A stretch of 64,000 nt of DNA from a bacterium (lineage in GTDB: Bacteria; Electryoneota; RPQS01). Below, piece after piece: positions 26,733 through 34,977 of the stretch. Under the pieces are notes generated by a model. It was not told where the DNA came from. It saw only the letters and a program-made list of their open reading frames with translations, and made no database searches. Positions within the stretch are counted from its first letter, which is position 1; every line of letters begins with the position of its first letter. The position numbers and the translations under genes were made by a program. The stretch covers positions 92,849-156,848 of the forward strand of contig JABWCQ010000005.1 of NCBI GenBank assembly GCA_013360195.1, read 5' to 3'.

Positions 26733-27233
26733 ATGAAGAGACATGTTTTGTGGGTCATATTGCAACTGCTGTACTGCACGACGGTATTTGGGCAGACGGA
26801 TGATCCGGGGTGTAATAAACTTGTTATCGGATCGGATAGGGAGTGCTCAGCAGCGCCAAACTGTAACTCCTTAATTGGTTGTACATCTTACACTTTCCAC
26901 GTGGACTGCGGGGGAACCTACAAGTTAAAGGCTATTGTGGATTGCGGTGAAAACAATTGCGGTCACTGCGCATCTTGTGTAAGTATCTATACTGATCCAC
27001 CTGGAGTCGCACCTGTTGCAACTGTTAACACATTAAGCGTCTGCGGCAACAACTTATGCGCGGATAGCACAAATGTTACGAGCATGACGTCGGGCAACTA
27101 TATTATGTATGTGTGCTTGATTCCATGTACTGATGAAGAAGAAGACATTGACGCATGTTGCGAAGAGTTCATTGACATTTGTAAAGCTTACGGGTGTCTG
27201 GAATGGGGAACATCTGGCGCGGGATGCCTGTAA
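26733..27233 (+). CDS. Secreted cysteine-rich protein of unknown family
   Basis: The 166-residue protein has a signal peptide (WVILQLLYCTTVFGQ). About 18 Cys occur in the ~145 mature residues, many in pairs or triples such as CGENNCGHCASC and DACCEEFIDIC. An acidic patch DEEEDID lies near residue 135. The spacing fits a disulfide-stapled beta-rich domain more than a haem (no CxxCH) or a simple zinc ribbon. The promoter and ribosome site (AGGAGG) are both near-perfect, so it is probably highly expressed. A T9SS cargo gene starts 7 bases after the stop. I do not recognise a family. Confidence 0.7.
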   Translation: MKRHVLWVILQLLYCTTVFGQTDDPGCNKLVIGSDRECSAAPNCNSLIGCTSYTFHVDCGGTYKLKAIVDCGENNCGHCASCVSIYTDPPGVAPVATVNTLSVCGNNLCADSTNVTSMTSGNYIMYVCLIPCTDEEEDIDACCEEFIDICKAYGCLEWGTSGAGCL

Positions 27234-27240
27234 TTGATCC

Positions 27241-28797
27241 GTGGGAATTTGCCTACTCATCATATGTCTTTTCGAATCGCTGTTTGCCCGAATCGTCCAT
27301 ATTCCGGCCGAATTCGATAGCATTCAAGAAGGACTCGACTCTCTTTCTGAAAATGACACGCTCATGGTCGCGTTGGGGACATATGAAGAGGCGCTGATTG
27401 CTCCTGCAATTTCTTTTACGATGCTTGGAGAAGTTGATTCAATGTTAGGCGAGAGAGTCCAGCCTGTCATTGACATAGCGAATCTAGAGCTTCCAGATTC
27501 AACTCCGTTGCTTGTTCTACAACGCTCATCGTCAGCAATAATCAGAGATTTTTATTTCCGGAACGGAGGTCGTGACTGTATTCGAAGTTGGGCAGATGGA
27601 ACAGTGATTAGCAACTGTATTATTGATTCTGCATATTACGGCTTTAATCAGAAACAGGACAGCATTGGCGCCATTGTTAGACTTGAAGCATGTGACTTCA
27701 GATCGGTTTTGTTTACAGGCGTCATCGTTAGATATGGCAACACACTTTTGGCAAGGCTTTGCAAATTTTCAAGCTTTGAGAGCGGAATGCGAAGCCTTGT
27801 AAACGTCAGTTCATCCATACTCGATTCATGCGAGTTTTCCTGTGACGGCGGGATGCGATTGCTCTCGGCTAGCCGTGGACCTCACACTGTAAAGAATTGC
27901 ACGTTCGGCCCGGCTATCATGTCACCTTTTGAAAGCGCGGTATCAATAGGTGACACAATGCCAATATTCATTAACAATACAATCCTTGATTGTGTATATG
28001 GAAACCACGCCGTCAGGATCGGCGCGGTGCTGCCTGATTCGGCGAGAATAGCAGGCAATACCTTCATTCGCTGTACGGGACTAAATGTTGGACAAATGGC
28101 GGCGGGCGCGTTGGGGATACTTTACACGACTACACCAACTGGGCGAGGCGCGCTCATTTTTGGCAATAGCTTCGTTGAGTGCGCGGGCTATGTGACGGCT
28201 GACGACATTTGGCCGTACGTAGGATATCCGGCTTTGATCGAGAACAACCGCTTCGTTCACGACAGCCTGAACGGCCTGCCTTCAATTGGCGGAAGCGGGG
28301 GTCCGTGGCAGGGGATGCCGCACACAATGAGGAATAACGTTTTTGTTGATTGCGGTTATGCGCTTGACGGTTCAGCGCAAACTGACGCTCGTTTCAACTA
28401 TTGGGGCGACGCAAGTGGACCGTATCACGAGACGGACAACCCGCTTGGCTTGGGAGACACGATCACCGGGCCTGTTCAATTTATTCCGTGGTTGACGGAT
28501 ACGATTACTTCCGTGGATAATGAAGTTGAACTCCCACAGAGCATAGAGTTGGTTGTTTTCCCGAATCCATTTAACGCATCCACGACGCTGTCGTTTGAGC
28601 TGAAGCACGGGGCACACAGCGTGATTACCATATTTGATGTTTTAGGACGGGAGGTTTGGAGGTCTGCCGAGGAGTTTCGAACGATCGGCGCGCACAGCGT
28701 GCAGTTTGACGCAAGCGGCTTCGCGAGCGGTATCTACTTTGCCAAGCTGGTCACACAATTCGAATCCGTTGCCGCGAAGATTGTCCTATTAAAATAG
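27241..28797 (+). CDS. Right-handed beta-helix protein with T9SS sorting domain
   Basis: The 518-residue protein starts at GTG 27241 with a signal peptide (GICLLIICLFESLFA). The body is a parallel beta-helix: an initial IPAEFDSIQEGLDSL motif, then repeats such as IIRDFYFRNGG, VISNCIIDSAYYG and MPIFINNTILDC. The NYWGDASGPYHETDNP segment is typical of pectate-lyase-like helices. The C-terminal ~85 residues are a type A sorting domain (VFPNPFNASTTLSFEL, GIYFAKL). It is a predicted T9SS cargo that may bind or cleave carbohydrate. Part of it is nearly duplicated in the partial gene at 63514-64000. It is preceded by a weak ribosome site. Confidence 0.8.
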   Translation: MGICLLIICLFESLFARIVHIPAEFDSIQEGLDSLSENDTLMVALGTYEEALIAPAISFTMLGEVDSMLGERVQPVIDIANLELPDSTPLLVLQRSSSAIIRDFYFRNGGRDCIRSWADGTVISNCIIDSAYYGFNQKQDSIGAIVRLEACDFRSVLFTGVIVRYGNTLLARLCKFSSFESGMRSLVNVSSSILDSCEFSCDGGMRLLSASRGPHTVKNCTFGPAIMSPFESAVSIGDTMPIFINNTILDCVYGNHAVRIGAVLPDSARIAGNTFIRCTGLNVGQMAAGALGILYTTTPTGRGALIFGNSFVECAGYVTADDIWPYVGYPALIENNRFVHDSLNGLPSIGGSGGPWQGMPHTMRNNVFVDCGYALDGSAQTDARFNYWGDASGPYHETDNPLGLGDTITGPVQFIPWLTDTITSVDNEVELPQSIELVVFPNPFNASTTLSFELKHGAHSVITIFDVLGREVWRSAEEFRTIGAHSVQFDASGFASGIYFAKLVTQFESVAAKIVLLK

Positions 28798-28823
28798 ATA
28801 AATACTTTCAGTCTAAAGTTATA

Positions 28824-28856
28824 AAAAAGGCCCGCTCGAAATGAGCGGGCTTTTTA
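28824..28856. terminator. Bidirectional terminator between convergent genes
   Basis: An 8-bp GC stem (28830-28837 with 28843-28850) has a 5-base loop, flanked by A6 on one side and T5 on the other, so it can serve both strands. Confidence 0.85.
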
Positions 28857-28876
28857 CATTTGCAAATTTGCAGTTC

Positions 28877-29803
28877 TTATTTCTTTTCAGCTTCCTTGTC
28901 GTAATTGGCCCAGTTATAGACCAGTCCGACACTCAACGCCTGCTTCAGTCGGCCACCGAGGTCAATTTCCTTGTCATACAAGAGTTGCCAGGCCAATCCG
29001 ACGTTGATCAGTGAAGACACTTTGACTCTGAGGATGTTGTCCCAGTTGAGGTCGGCGGTTTTCCAATAATCGTTGACAGCTTCATCAGATTTTGAATTGA
29101 ATAACGCTTGGAAGACGGTTAGTTTTGAGTCGAAACTGTACTTGCTGGTGGCTGAACCAAGTTTCAAGTCAGTGACCCATTCGACACCGCCGTCCATGGT
29201 AGATTCGGACTTTGTACCCGGAGACGTATCGGTGGAATCAGAAAAGTCATCATAGCGAGTGAATCGCTGACGCAAACCAAGGCCCAGCCGCGACGTCAAG
29301 AGTGTCTTGTCGGGAATGTTTACAATGGTACGCGCGAGACCAGAGGATTCGGTCAATTCAAGCGGATTTACGTAGCGCGTGTTGTACGGACTTGACGCAT
29401 CGAGAAACTGCGATTCGACCGTCAACGCGAAATAGGGATCTGCGAACCAGCCTTTTGTCAGGCGCAGGATTGCGTCGCCGCGAATTTTGTCTTCAGACTT
29501 CGTGGGCTTCTGCCAGTCCTTGGATTCCTTGTCTTGAATATGCGTTTGACCGAATGAAAGTTTCCAATCGTACTGATTGTACCAATTGCGTGTGATTTGA
29601 CGCTTCGTGGTGCTGTTATAAAAAGCAATCCAATTGATGGATCCTGCTTCGCCGCCGGTCCAATTGTCGGAATAGGCGGATTGTGTGGTAAGGATTCCGG
29701 TTGAGAATTCGGCTTTCCACGGGGTCGGTTCAGGCTGCTCCGCGGCAATCGCGGCAGCGGTAAGAACGAAGAGGGCGAGAAAAATTTTAGTCAGATTGTT
29801 CAT
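28877..29803 (-). CDS. DUF3078-family outer membrane protein
   Basis: The 308-residue protein has a signal peptide (FLALFVLTAAAIAAEQ). The N-terminal mature segment GILTTQSAYSDNWTGGEAGS resembles the start of DUF3078 proteins (S-x-NW-x-GGE), known from FCB-group bacteria. The rest is beta-strand-rich with many aromatics at strand ends, consistent with an outer-membrane barrel. It ends in a charged EAEKK tail. Function is unknown. It lies 8 bases downstream of mscL on the same strand. Confidence 0.78.
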   Translation of the reverse strand: MNNLTKIFLALFVLTAAAIAAEQPEPTPWKAEFSTGILTTQSAYSDNWTGGEAGSINWIAFYNSTTKRQITRNWYNQYDWKLSFGQTHIQDKESKDWQKPTKSEDKIRGDAILRLTKGWFADPYFALTVESQFLDASSPYNTRYVNPLELTESSGLARTIVNIPDKTLLTSRLGLGLRQRFTRYDDFSDSTDTSPGTKSESTMDGGVEWVTDLKLGSATSKYSFDSKLTVFQALFNSKSDEAVNDYWKTADLNWDNILRVKVSSLINVGLAWQLLYDKEIDLGGRLKQALSVGLVYNWANYDKEAEKK

Positions 29804-29811
29804 CGTATATC

Positions 29812-30240
29812 TTATTTCTTTTTCAACAGGTCACGGATCTCTTCAAGCAGGACTTCGGATTTCGGAGGAGCCGGTGGTGCAGCGGGAGCGGCCTCCTGTT
29901 TGCGGCGCGCGGCATTTGCCGCTTTGACGACAAGGAAAATCGCAAAGGCCGTAATCAAGAATGTAATGATGGTGTTGAACCAGATGCCCCATGCCATCAC
30001 AACAGCGCCGGCGCCTTTTGCGGCTTCAAAGGAATTGTACGGACCGGCGGGAGTACCATCTTTCAGAACAAGAAAGATATTGGAGAAGTCAACATTTCCA
30101 AGAACAAGACCAAGCGGCGGCATTAGAATCCCATCGACGAGCTTACCGACAATGGGTCCAAAGGCCGCGCCCATGATAATACCGACAGCCATGTCGAGCA
30201 CATTCCCGCGCATGATGAACTCTTTGAATTCCTTAACCAT
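29812..30240 (-). CDS. mscL: Large-conductance mechanosensitive channel
   Basis: The 142-residue inner-membrane channel opens under hypo-osmotic shock. The N-terminus KEFKEFIMRGNVLDMAVGII and the pore-lining glycine/alanine helix are diagnostic. The second helix is ITFLITAFAIFLVVKAAN. A Pro/Ala-rich linker precedes the final cytoplasmic helix EEIRDLLKKK. Length fits the family. It is upstream of the DUF3078 gene and may share its transcript. Confidence 0.95.
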   Translation of the reverse strand: MVKEFKEFIMRGNVLDMAVGIIMGAAFGPIVGKLVDGILMPPLGLVLGNVDFSNIFLVLKDGTPAGPYNSFEAAKGAGAVVMAWGIWFNTIITFLITAFAIFLVVKAANAARRKQEAAPAAPPAPPKSEVLLEEIRDLLKKK

Positions 30241-30371
30241 TCGATACTCCTTTGTGGGTTAGAAAAGCATCAATAATATAGTACTATCCTCAAACTATAT
30301 CAAACGCAGTCAAACTGCGGTGTTCAACGCTGCGCAATCATCAGCAATTGCAGTCATTCAATACAGGCGGA

Positions 30372-31466
30372 TTACATGCCTGCTTGAACCTGTTCAGCAA
30401 GCCAGATAACGCTGTCGAGCAAATCCTGTTCGTGACCCTTACCATGAACCAATGCGTGGACATATCCGTCCGCGCCCACGACGAAAACGCAGGGCTTCTT
30501 GGGTGAATCAAGTCGCAAATCCAGCGCATCAGCACTCTGAATGAAATTGACATTCCAGCGAGTGCCGTTGCGGTCAGTTTCGGAGATCAACGAACTTGCA
30601 TCAGCCTGATTACCTCCGAGATGGACAGCATAAACCGGCCATTTGATTTTTTCTTCATTGATGGCCTTGTTCATTTCGGCAAGAGTGTGATTGATACATA
30701 TCTCGGAGCCCATCGACCAATAGACCAGCAGAGAGACTTTGCCGCGCAGGTCATCGGGCTTTACCTTCTTCTCAGGTGCGCCGATCGTGCCCAACTCAAC
30801 GTCCAGCGGACTCTCGGGCACGAGATTATTGATCAGAGCGAAATAGGCTTGAGCATCACGCTGCCCCAGACAAATATCCAGCAATCTTGAACGCATGTGT
30901 TCGTCCTGCGGGTCACAGACCAGACCGGACTCATAGGCCTCGCGCGCAGACTTCAAGTCGTTTCTTTCGTCATAAAGCATTCCCAAAAAGCTGTAGCCTT
31001 CGGGTCGGGACGGATTCAATTGTATCGCCTGTTCAACGCGCTCTTCAACAATATTAAGATCGGGAGTCTCTTTGTGCCACTCGGCAGCCATATGACAGAG
31101 CCGGAGCCAGAAATTATCGGGCTCACGCTCGATCCAGGATTCGATTTCACTTTCCTCCAACGTGAAGTTCGTCGCGCGTGCATACAGATAGAATGTGGCC
31201 GATGTGTTCAGCCTTTCGTACCGAGTGCGAAAATAAGCTCGTGAGTCCGGAAGCAATTTGCCGATTGCCTTTTGCACTTCGCGTCCTGCAGGCACATCAT
31301 CAGGGAATTGTTCGAGCAGCGCAATTCCGCGTTCAATGCGAGCCGCGGAATCGAGTGCGGCGAGGTTTGCTTCCTGTACGGCAATCTCTCCGAGTGAACG
31401 CGAGACCGGTGCAGGGCCAATCGCCCACGCGGGCAGTGCTGCAAGGAGCATGAAAAGCAGGGCCAT
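30372..31466 (-). CDS. TPR-containing redoxin-like protein with SxxC site
   Basis: The 364-residue secreted protein has a signal peptide (LLAALPAWA), then TPR-like helices (about 95-215, for example SRPEGYSFLGMLYDERNDLKSAREAYESG, split here over two repeats), then a thioredoxin-like domain. In the redox loop the expected CxxC reads SEIC (in VYWSMGSEIC), so the first Cys is Ser. The cis-Pro segment is KKPCVFVV. It is a paralogue of the TPR-redoxin at 62342-63439, whose matching position is a TGA codon. As a SxxC protein it may bind substrates rather than reduce them. The neighbours do not indicate a pathway. Confidence 0.75.
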   Translation of the reverse strand: MALLFMLLAALPAWAIGPAPVSRSLGEIAVQEANLAALDSAARIERGIALLEQFPDDVPAGREVQKAIGKLLPDSRAYFRTRYERLNTSATFYLYARATNFTLEESEIESWIEREPDNFWLRLCHMAAEWHKETPDLNIVEERVEQAIQLNPSRPEGYSFLGMLYDERNDLKSAREAYESGLVCDPQDEHMRSRLLDICLGQRDAQAYFALINNLVPESPLDVELGTIGAPEKKVKPDDLRGKVSLLVYWSMGSEICINHTLAEMNKAINEEKIKWPVYAVHLGGNQADASSLISETDRNGTRWNVNFIQSADALDLRLDSPKKPCVFVVGADGYVHALVHGKGHEQDLLDSVIWLAEQVQAGM

Positions 31467-31525
31467 TATTTCCTCAGAACAATATAAGTGAGTTTATCAC
31501 AAGAAAACAAGCACAGAGATAATGA

Positions 31526-31547
31526 AGCCCGCTACCTTGAGCGGGCT
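31526..31547 (-). terminator. Terminator-like hairpin downstream of the acidic zinc-ribbon gene
   Basis: A 7-bp GC stem (31526-31532 with 31541-31547) has an 8-base loop. The following minus-strand bases are only moderately T-rich, so strength is uncertain. Confidence 0.55.
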
Positions 31548-31555
31548 CCTAAATC

Positions 31556-32443
31556 TTAGTAGTCGTCGTCACCACCACCGTCGTCAGGACCGCCGTATCC
31601 TGAATAGTCTTCATCCTTCTTGCGCTGCGCGACGCGCTTTTTCAGGCAATTAAAGCAGACCTTCTCGATGGACAGCCAGCCAAATTGCTGACCACAATCG
31701 GCGCACGTCAGCATTCTGGGAGCAAGTCTTTTTGGCCGTGGCGGGAGCTGTGCAGGCGGAGCAGGCGGAGGTCCCGCCAGTTCGGGATCGAGAATCAGCG
31801 CGCTTGAAAACGGATCGAGATCATCAAGAATCTCGACGTCATCAACTTCTTCGACTTCCTCCATGTCCTCTTCGAGGAACTCTTCCGTGGCGCTGCGCCG
31901 GCGGCCGCGCACACCTTTCTTTCCGCTCTCTTTCTTCTTACCGCGAGCAGGCCGGACCTCGTCATCATCATCTTCTTCATCGTCATCGAAGTCGTCATCA
32001 TCTTCTTCGAGATCATCGTCATCAGATTCCACGACAGGTTTCTTTCGTCCTCGTCCAGCCGGTTTCTCGTCCAGCTCGATATCATCATCACTTTCATCGC
32101 CGAGCGGATTCTTTGGTTTGCGTCCACGCTTAGCCGGCTTCTTTTCTTCGATCTCAGACGGTGAAGCAGGCTTGGCGACTTTCACCTTAGCGGCAGACAC
32201 TTGTTCAACAACAACGGGCTTGATGTCATCTAAAGTGGCATCAGCTGCAACCGGTGGTGCTGTCTTTTTGCTTTTCGCGGCTTTATTCAATGGTGCGGTA
32301 GTTTTTTTTGCTGCAGAAGAGGCGGATGGTGACTTGGCCGGTTTGGCTCGCACAGCAGCCTTACTGTCCGGTGTGGACTTCACAGCGGCAGTTTTCTTGC
32401 TCTTTACCGGTTTCGAGGGGGGTGTTTTTGCCCGCGTGGCCAT
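31556..32443 (-). CDS. Histone-H1-like, acidic-domain, zinc-ribbon protein
   Basis: The 295-residue cytosolic protein has three compositional zones. The N-terminal ~110 residues are rich in Lys, Ala and Pro, like the tail of histone H1. AT-hook-like motifs (KRGRKPKNP, GRGRKKP) follow, then a long acidic tract dominated by Asp and Glu (about 120-165). A C-terminal treble of CADCGQQFGW and KVCFNCLKKR forms a likely zinc ribbon of CxxC pairs, before a Gly/Asp tail. Architecture suggests a nucleoid-associated or RNA-polymerase-linked protein, but low-complexity sequence makes family assignment unsafe. An opposite-strand Ser-rich frame here is a shadow. Confidence 0.7.
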   Translation of the reverse strand: MATRAKTPPSKPVKSKKTAAVKSTPDSKAAVRAKPAKSPSASSAAKKTTAPLNKAAKSKKTAPPVAADATLDDIKPVVVEQVSAAKVKVAKPASPSEIEEKKPAKRGRKPKNPLGDESDDDIELDEKPAGRGRKKPVVESDDDDLEEDDDDFDDDEEDDDDEVRPARGKKKESGKKGVRGRRRSATEEFLEEDMEEVEEVDDVEILDDLDPFSSALILDPELAGPPPAPPAQLPPRPKRLAPRMLTCADCGQQFGWLSIEKVCFNCLKKRVAQRKKDEDYSGYGGPDDGGGDDDY

Positions 32444-32740
32444 GGTCAGCTTGCCTCGTTTGTCGAAGTGGAAGGCACGAATTGGGGAATGTTAGTCCAA
32501 AAACCCCAATGCACCTTGTGAGGTTCCCGGCAGGACTGGAGCAAATTGAGTCCTCCTGCCAAAGGCGATGCAATATAGGTGACCAATAAACCGCAGTCAA
32601 TAGTCAAGCCTCGGGCTTTTCTTGGTTTAGGATATGAGATTTTTGTTGTAACATATTGTTATATATACAACTATGGGAAAAGTGGTTCTTCTCAAGTGCC
32701 TGATGAAGAGGCACTGTCGTGGAATTTAGCCCACAGGTGC

Positions 32741-32755
32741 TGGCACCCTCCTTGC
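32741..32755 (+). promoter_or_regulatory. Candidate sigma-54 promoter upstream of the histidine kinase
   Basis: TGGCAC, five bases and TTGC match the -24/-12 consensus exactly. The predicted start near 32767 is only a few bases from ATG 32771, so either translation begins further downstream or the match is accidental. Confidence 0.4.
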
Positions 32756-32770
32756 TTCAGCAGAGTCGAA

Positions 32771-34411
32771 ATGGGCACACCCGGCGATTCGTCCCCTGGC
32801 AGTTCGGCACTTCTGCCGACTGATATAAGCGTGACGTCCGGACCTTCATGGGGGTCGGGCGGGCGGATCTTGTGGCTATCCAACGAATGGGAAAAGCCGC
32901 ATCCGCTGCCTGAGAGTTTGCGCGGTCTGGGAATGGAAGTAAAGTGCGTTCACAGTAGTCTTGTGGCGCTCGGGCTGGTATCCGACTTCAATGCGGACGT
33001 GTTCTGGCTTGAGAGTTCGGACGGCGAGCTTTCCCTGGAAGAGATCCTCGATGCCCTGCGGGGGCCGCGGCGAATCAATCCACTTGGAGTGGTTATCTCA
33101 CCAGGCTGGTCGAGCGCATTGCCGGGAAACGAGCTTGGCCCTTCGGACGAAATCATTGATTCAGACGATTGCCTGACCAATCCATGGCAGTTGTTGCAGT
33201 TGATCAAAGTCACGCGGCTTGAGCGACAGATCATTCAGCGTGAAAACGAGATTCTTAATTCTCTTCCGCACGCGTTGCTGGTGGTTGACGGCGATCTTGT
33301 TCTGTGGAAAGTCAACGTGCAAGTTGAGAAACTTCTCGAAATTCATGACCCTGACTACCGCAAAAAGGCACTTGGACGTCATTTCGGCTTGGGACTCTCG
33401 CACGCGGGAATTGCAGCGGAAGGCACGACCACTTATTCGCAGCTCGTCCGCGAGCTTGAACAAGCCGTCAAGGGCAAGCGTGGGCGAATTCGTGTGAAGG
33501 AAACTATCGGAGGCACGGAGAAACTGCTGAGCGCGGAAATCACACAGCTCGTGCATAGTCCCGCGCATTTTCTGATTGACATACGCGATATAACCGCCGA
33601 CGAAAAGGCAGTGCTGGTCGAAGCACGCCGCGAGCGGCTGGCGACGATAGGTAATCTGTCCGTCGGCGTCGCGCATGAAATTCAGAATCCGAACACGTTC
33701 AGCCGGGTAAACGCTGCGAATTTGAAGATGATGATATCTGCCTTGACTCCAGTGATTCAGCACGCCACGCTGGCAAGCGGCGGAAAACTCGGAAACATGC
33801 AGGCAGAAACATTCCTGCAGAAGATGAATGAAGCTGTTGCCGCAGTGGATATGGCAAGCCGCAGAATCGAGTCGGTGCTGAACACTCTCAAGTCGTTTGG
33901 CAGGCAGGACAACGGGCAACTTGAAGCGGTGAGCATTCGCAGGGTTGTGGATGAATCGGTCATGCTGGTTCGCCACGAAGCTCGCGGAAAATGTGACATT
34001 GAAATTGACGTTGCGGAAAGTGTTCCGCCGGTTACAGCTTCCGCGACGGGATTGAGTCAGGTCATTGTTAACCTGCTGCAGAACTCCGTACACGCCTTAG
34101 CGAGCCACATTCCGCACACGGGTGCGAACGGCGCGAAGATTGTTATCAAGACCGAAGTGATCACAGACGAAGAAGTGATACTGTCTGTTTCAGATAACGG
34201 CCCCGGAATACCGGAGAACTTGCAGGACAAGATTTTTCGCCCCTATTTCACCACGAAGGCGCAGGGCCAAGGGACGGGCCTCGGGCTTTCGATTTCGTCT
34301 GACATGATGCACCGGTTCGGCGGGGACTTGACCTTACGCAGCAGGACGGGTGAAGGGGCAACATTCTACATAAAGCTCAGGCGGCATGAAGAGCCGCCGG
34401 CACAATCATAA
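32771..34411 (+). CDS. Sensor histidine kinase with pseudo-receiver and PAS domain
   Basis: The protein has about 546 residues from ATG 32771; an ATG at 32579 and later GTG 32831 or ATG 32933 are alternatives. The N-terminal ~110 residues look like a receiver fold (GRILWLSNEW, then NADVFWLESSDG) in which the phosphoacceptor Asp appears to be Glu, so it is probably inactive. A PAS-like segment follows (LNSLPHALLVVDGDLVLWKVN). The kinase core has H-box VAHEIQNPNTFS, N-box NLLQNSVHALA, G1 DNGPGIP and G2 GTGLGLS. It is cytosolic, with no transmembrane helix. It is followed by a single-domain receiver, the likely phosphorylation target. Confidence 0.85.
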   Translation: MGTPGDSSPGSSALLPTDISVTSGPSWGSGGRILWLSNEWEKPHPLPESLRGLGMEVKCVHSSLVALGLVSDFNADVFWLESSDGELSLEEILDALRGPRRINPLGVVISPGWSSALPGNELGPSDEIIDSDDCLTNPWQLLQLIKVTRLERQIIQRENEILNSLPHALLVVDGDLVLWKVNVQVEKLLEIHDPDYRKKALGRHFGLGLSHAGIAAEGTTTYSQLVRELEQAVKGKRGRIRVKETIGGTEKLLSAEITQLVHSPAHFLIDIRDITADEKAVLVEARRERLATIGNLSVGVAHEIQNPNTFSRVNAANLKMMISALTPVIQHATLASGGKLGNMQAETFLQKMNEAVAAVDMASRRIESVLNTLKSFGRQDNGQLEAVSIRRVVDESVMLVRHEARGKCDIEIDVAESVPPVTASATGLSQVIVNLLQNSVHALASHIPHTGANGAKIVIKTEVITDEEVILSVSDNGPGIPENLQDKIFRPYFTTKAQGQGTGLGLSISSDMMHRFGGDLTLRSRTGEGATFYIKLRRHEEPPAQS

Positions 34412-34420
34412 GGAGCAGGT

Positions 34421-34855
34421 ATGGCGTACAAGGTAATGATAGTGGACGACGAAGATCTGATCTTGTCGTCGCTGGAGACATTTTTGACAATGCGCGGATA
34501 CGAAGTGCACACGTCCAACAATCCCGTCGAGGCACTCGAGCGAATTGAGTTCGAGAAGTTTCACGTCGTGCTGATGGACATCAACATGCCGCAGATGACG
34601 GGGCTTGAACTTTTGAAGCGCGTGAAGACGGCTCGACCGACGGTTCAGGTGATCATGATGACGGCATACACGACGATTCAGAAGTGTATCGAGTGTGTCG
34701 AACGCGGCGCCAGTGACTATCTGCTTAAGCCGTTTGAGGACATGGAGCAGCTAGCCAATCTGCTCGAAGAGACATGCCGACGCGTGTCTCGCTGGGAGTC
34801 CATTGCCAAGGAAAGCTTGCGCCATCCGCGCGACGTGACGGCGCACCAGTTATAG
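34421..34855 (+). CDS. Single-domain response regulator
   Basis: The 144-residue protein is a CheY-like receiver without an output domain. The acidic pair is VDDED (9-12), the phosphorylation site Asp53 lies in VLMDINMP, the conserved Thr in MMTAYT and the Lys in YLLKPF. A short helix with a charged tail follows. It starts 9 bases after the kinase gene with AAGGAGC upstream, so the two form a two-component pair. The output must be by protein-protein contact. Confidence 0.92.
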   Translation: MAYKVMIVDDEDLILSSLETFLTMRGYEVHTSNNPVEALERIEFEKFHVVLMDINMPQMTGLELLKRVKTARPTVQVIMMTAYTTIQKCIECVERGASDYLLKPFEDMEQLANLLEETCRRVSRWESIAKESLRHPRDVTAHQL

Positions 34856-34861
34856 TGTTTT

Positions 34862-34882
34862 AGGAGCGGAAGGCATTCCGCC
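34862..34882. repeat. Short REP-like hairpin repeat
   Basis: A GCGGAAGGCATTCCGC-type hairpin (34866-34881) with flanks resembling the repeat at 46506-46530 (TAGGGGCGGATGGCAATCCG). It sits in the gap after the receiver gene. Confidence 0.5.
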
Positions 34883-34920
34883 CGCGGGCGTCCTCGCGGT
34901 AATAGAGTACCGCGAAAAAT

Positions 34921-34963
34921 AAGAAAACCGCAAGCACGGGATGTGTTTGCGGCTTCTTGTTTT
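34921..34963 (+). terminator. Terminator of the two-component operon
   Basis: A two-part stem (34921-34933 with 34947-34958, one bulge) is followed by GTTTT. It lies at the convergent junction with the outer-membrane protein gene. Confidence 0.65.
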
Positions 34964-34977
34964 CGGGACCGGGGCCA

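Noticed and set aside
31863..32495. Ser-rich plus-strand frame opposite the acidic zinc-ribbon gene
   Set aside because: The Ser runs are the complement of the Asp/Glu codons of the real gene.
32579..32770. N-terminal extension of the histidine kinase
   Set aside because: Sequence there lacks domain character and contains the possible sigma-54 site. A downstream start is more likely.
33161..34093. 310-codon minus-strand frame opposite the histidine kinase
   Set aside because: No motifs and shadow composition; the kinase boxes lie on the plus strand.
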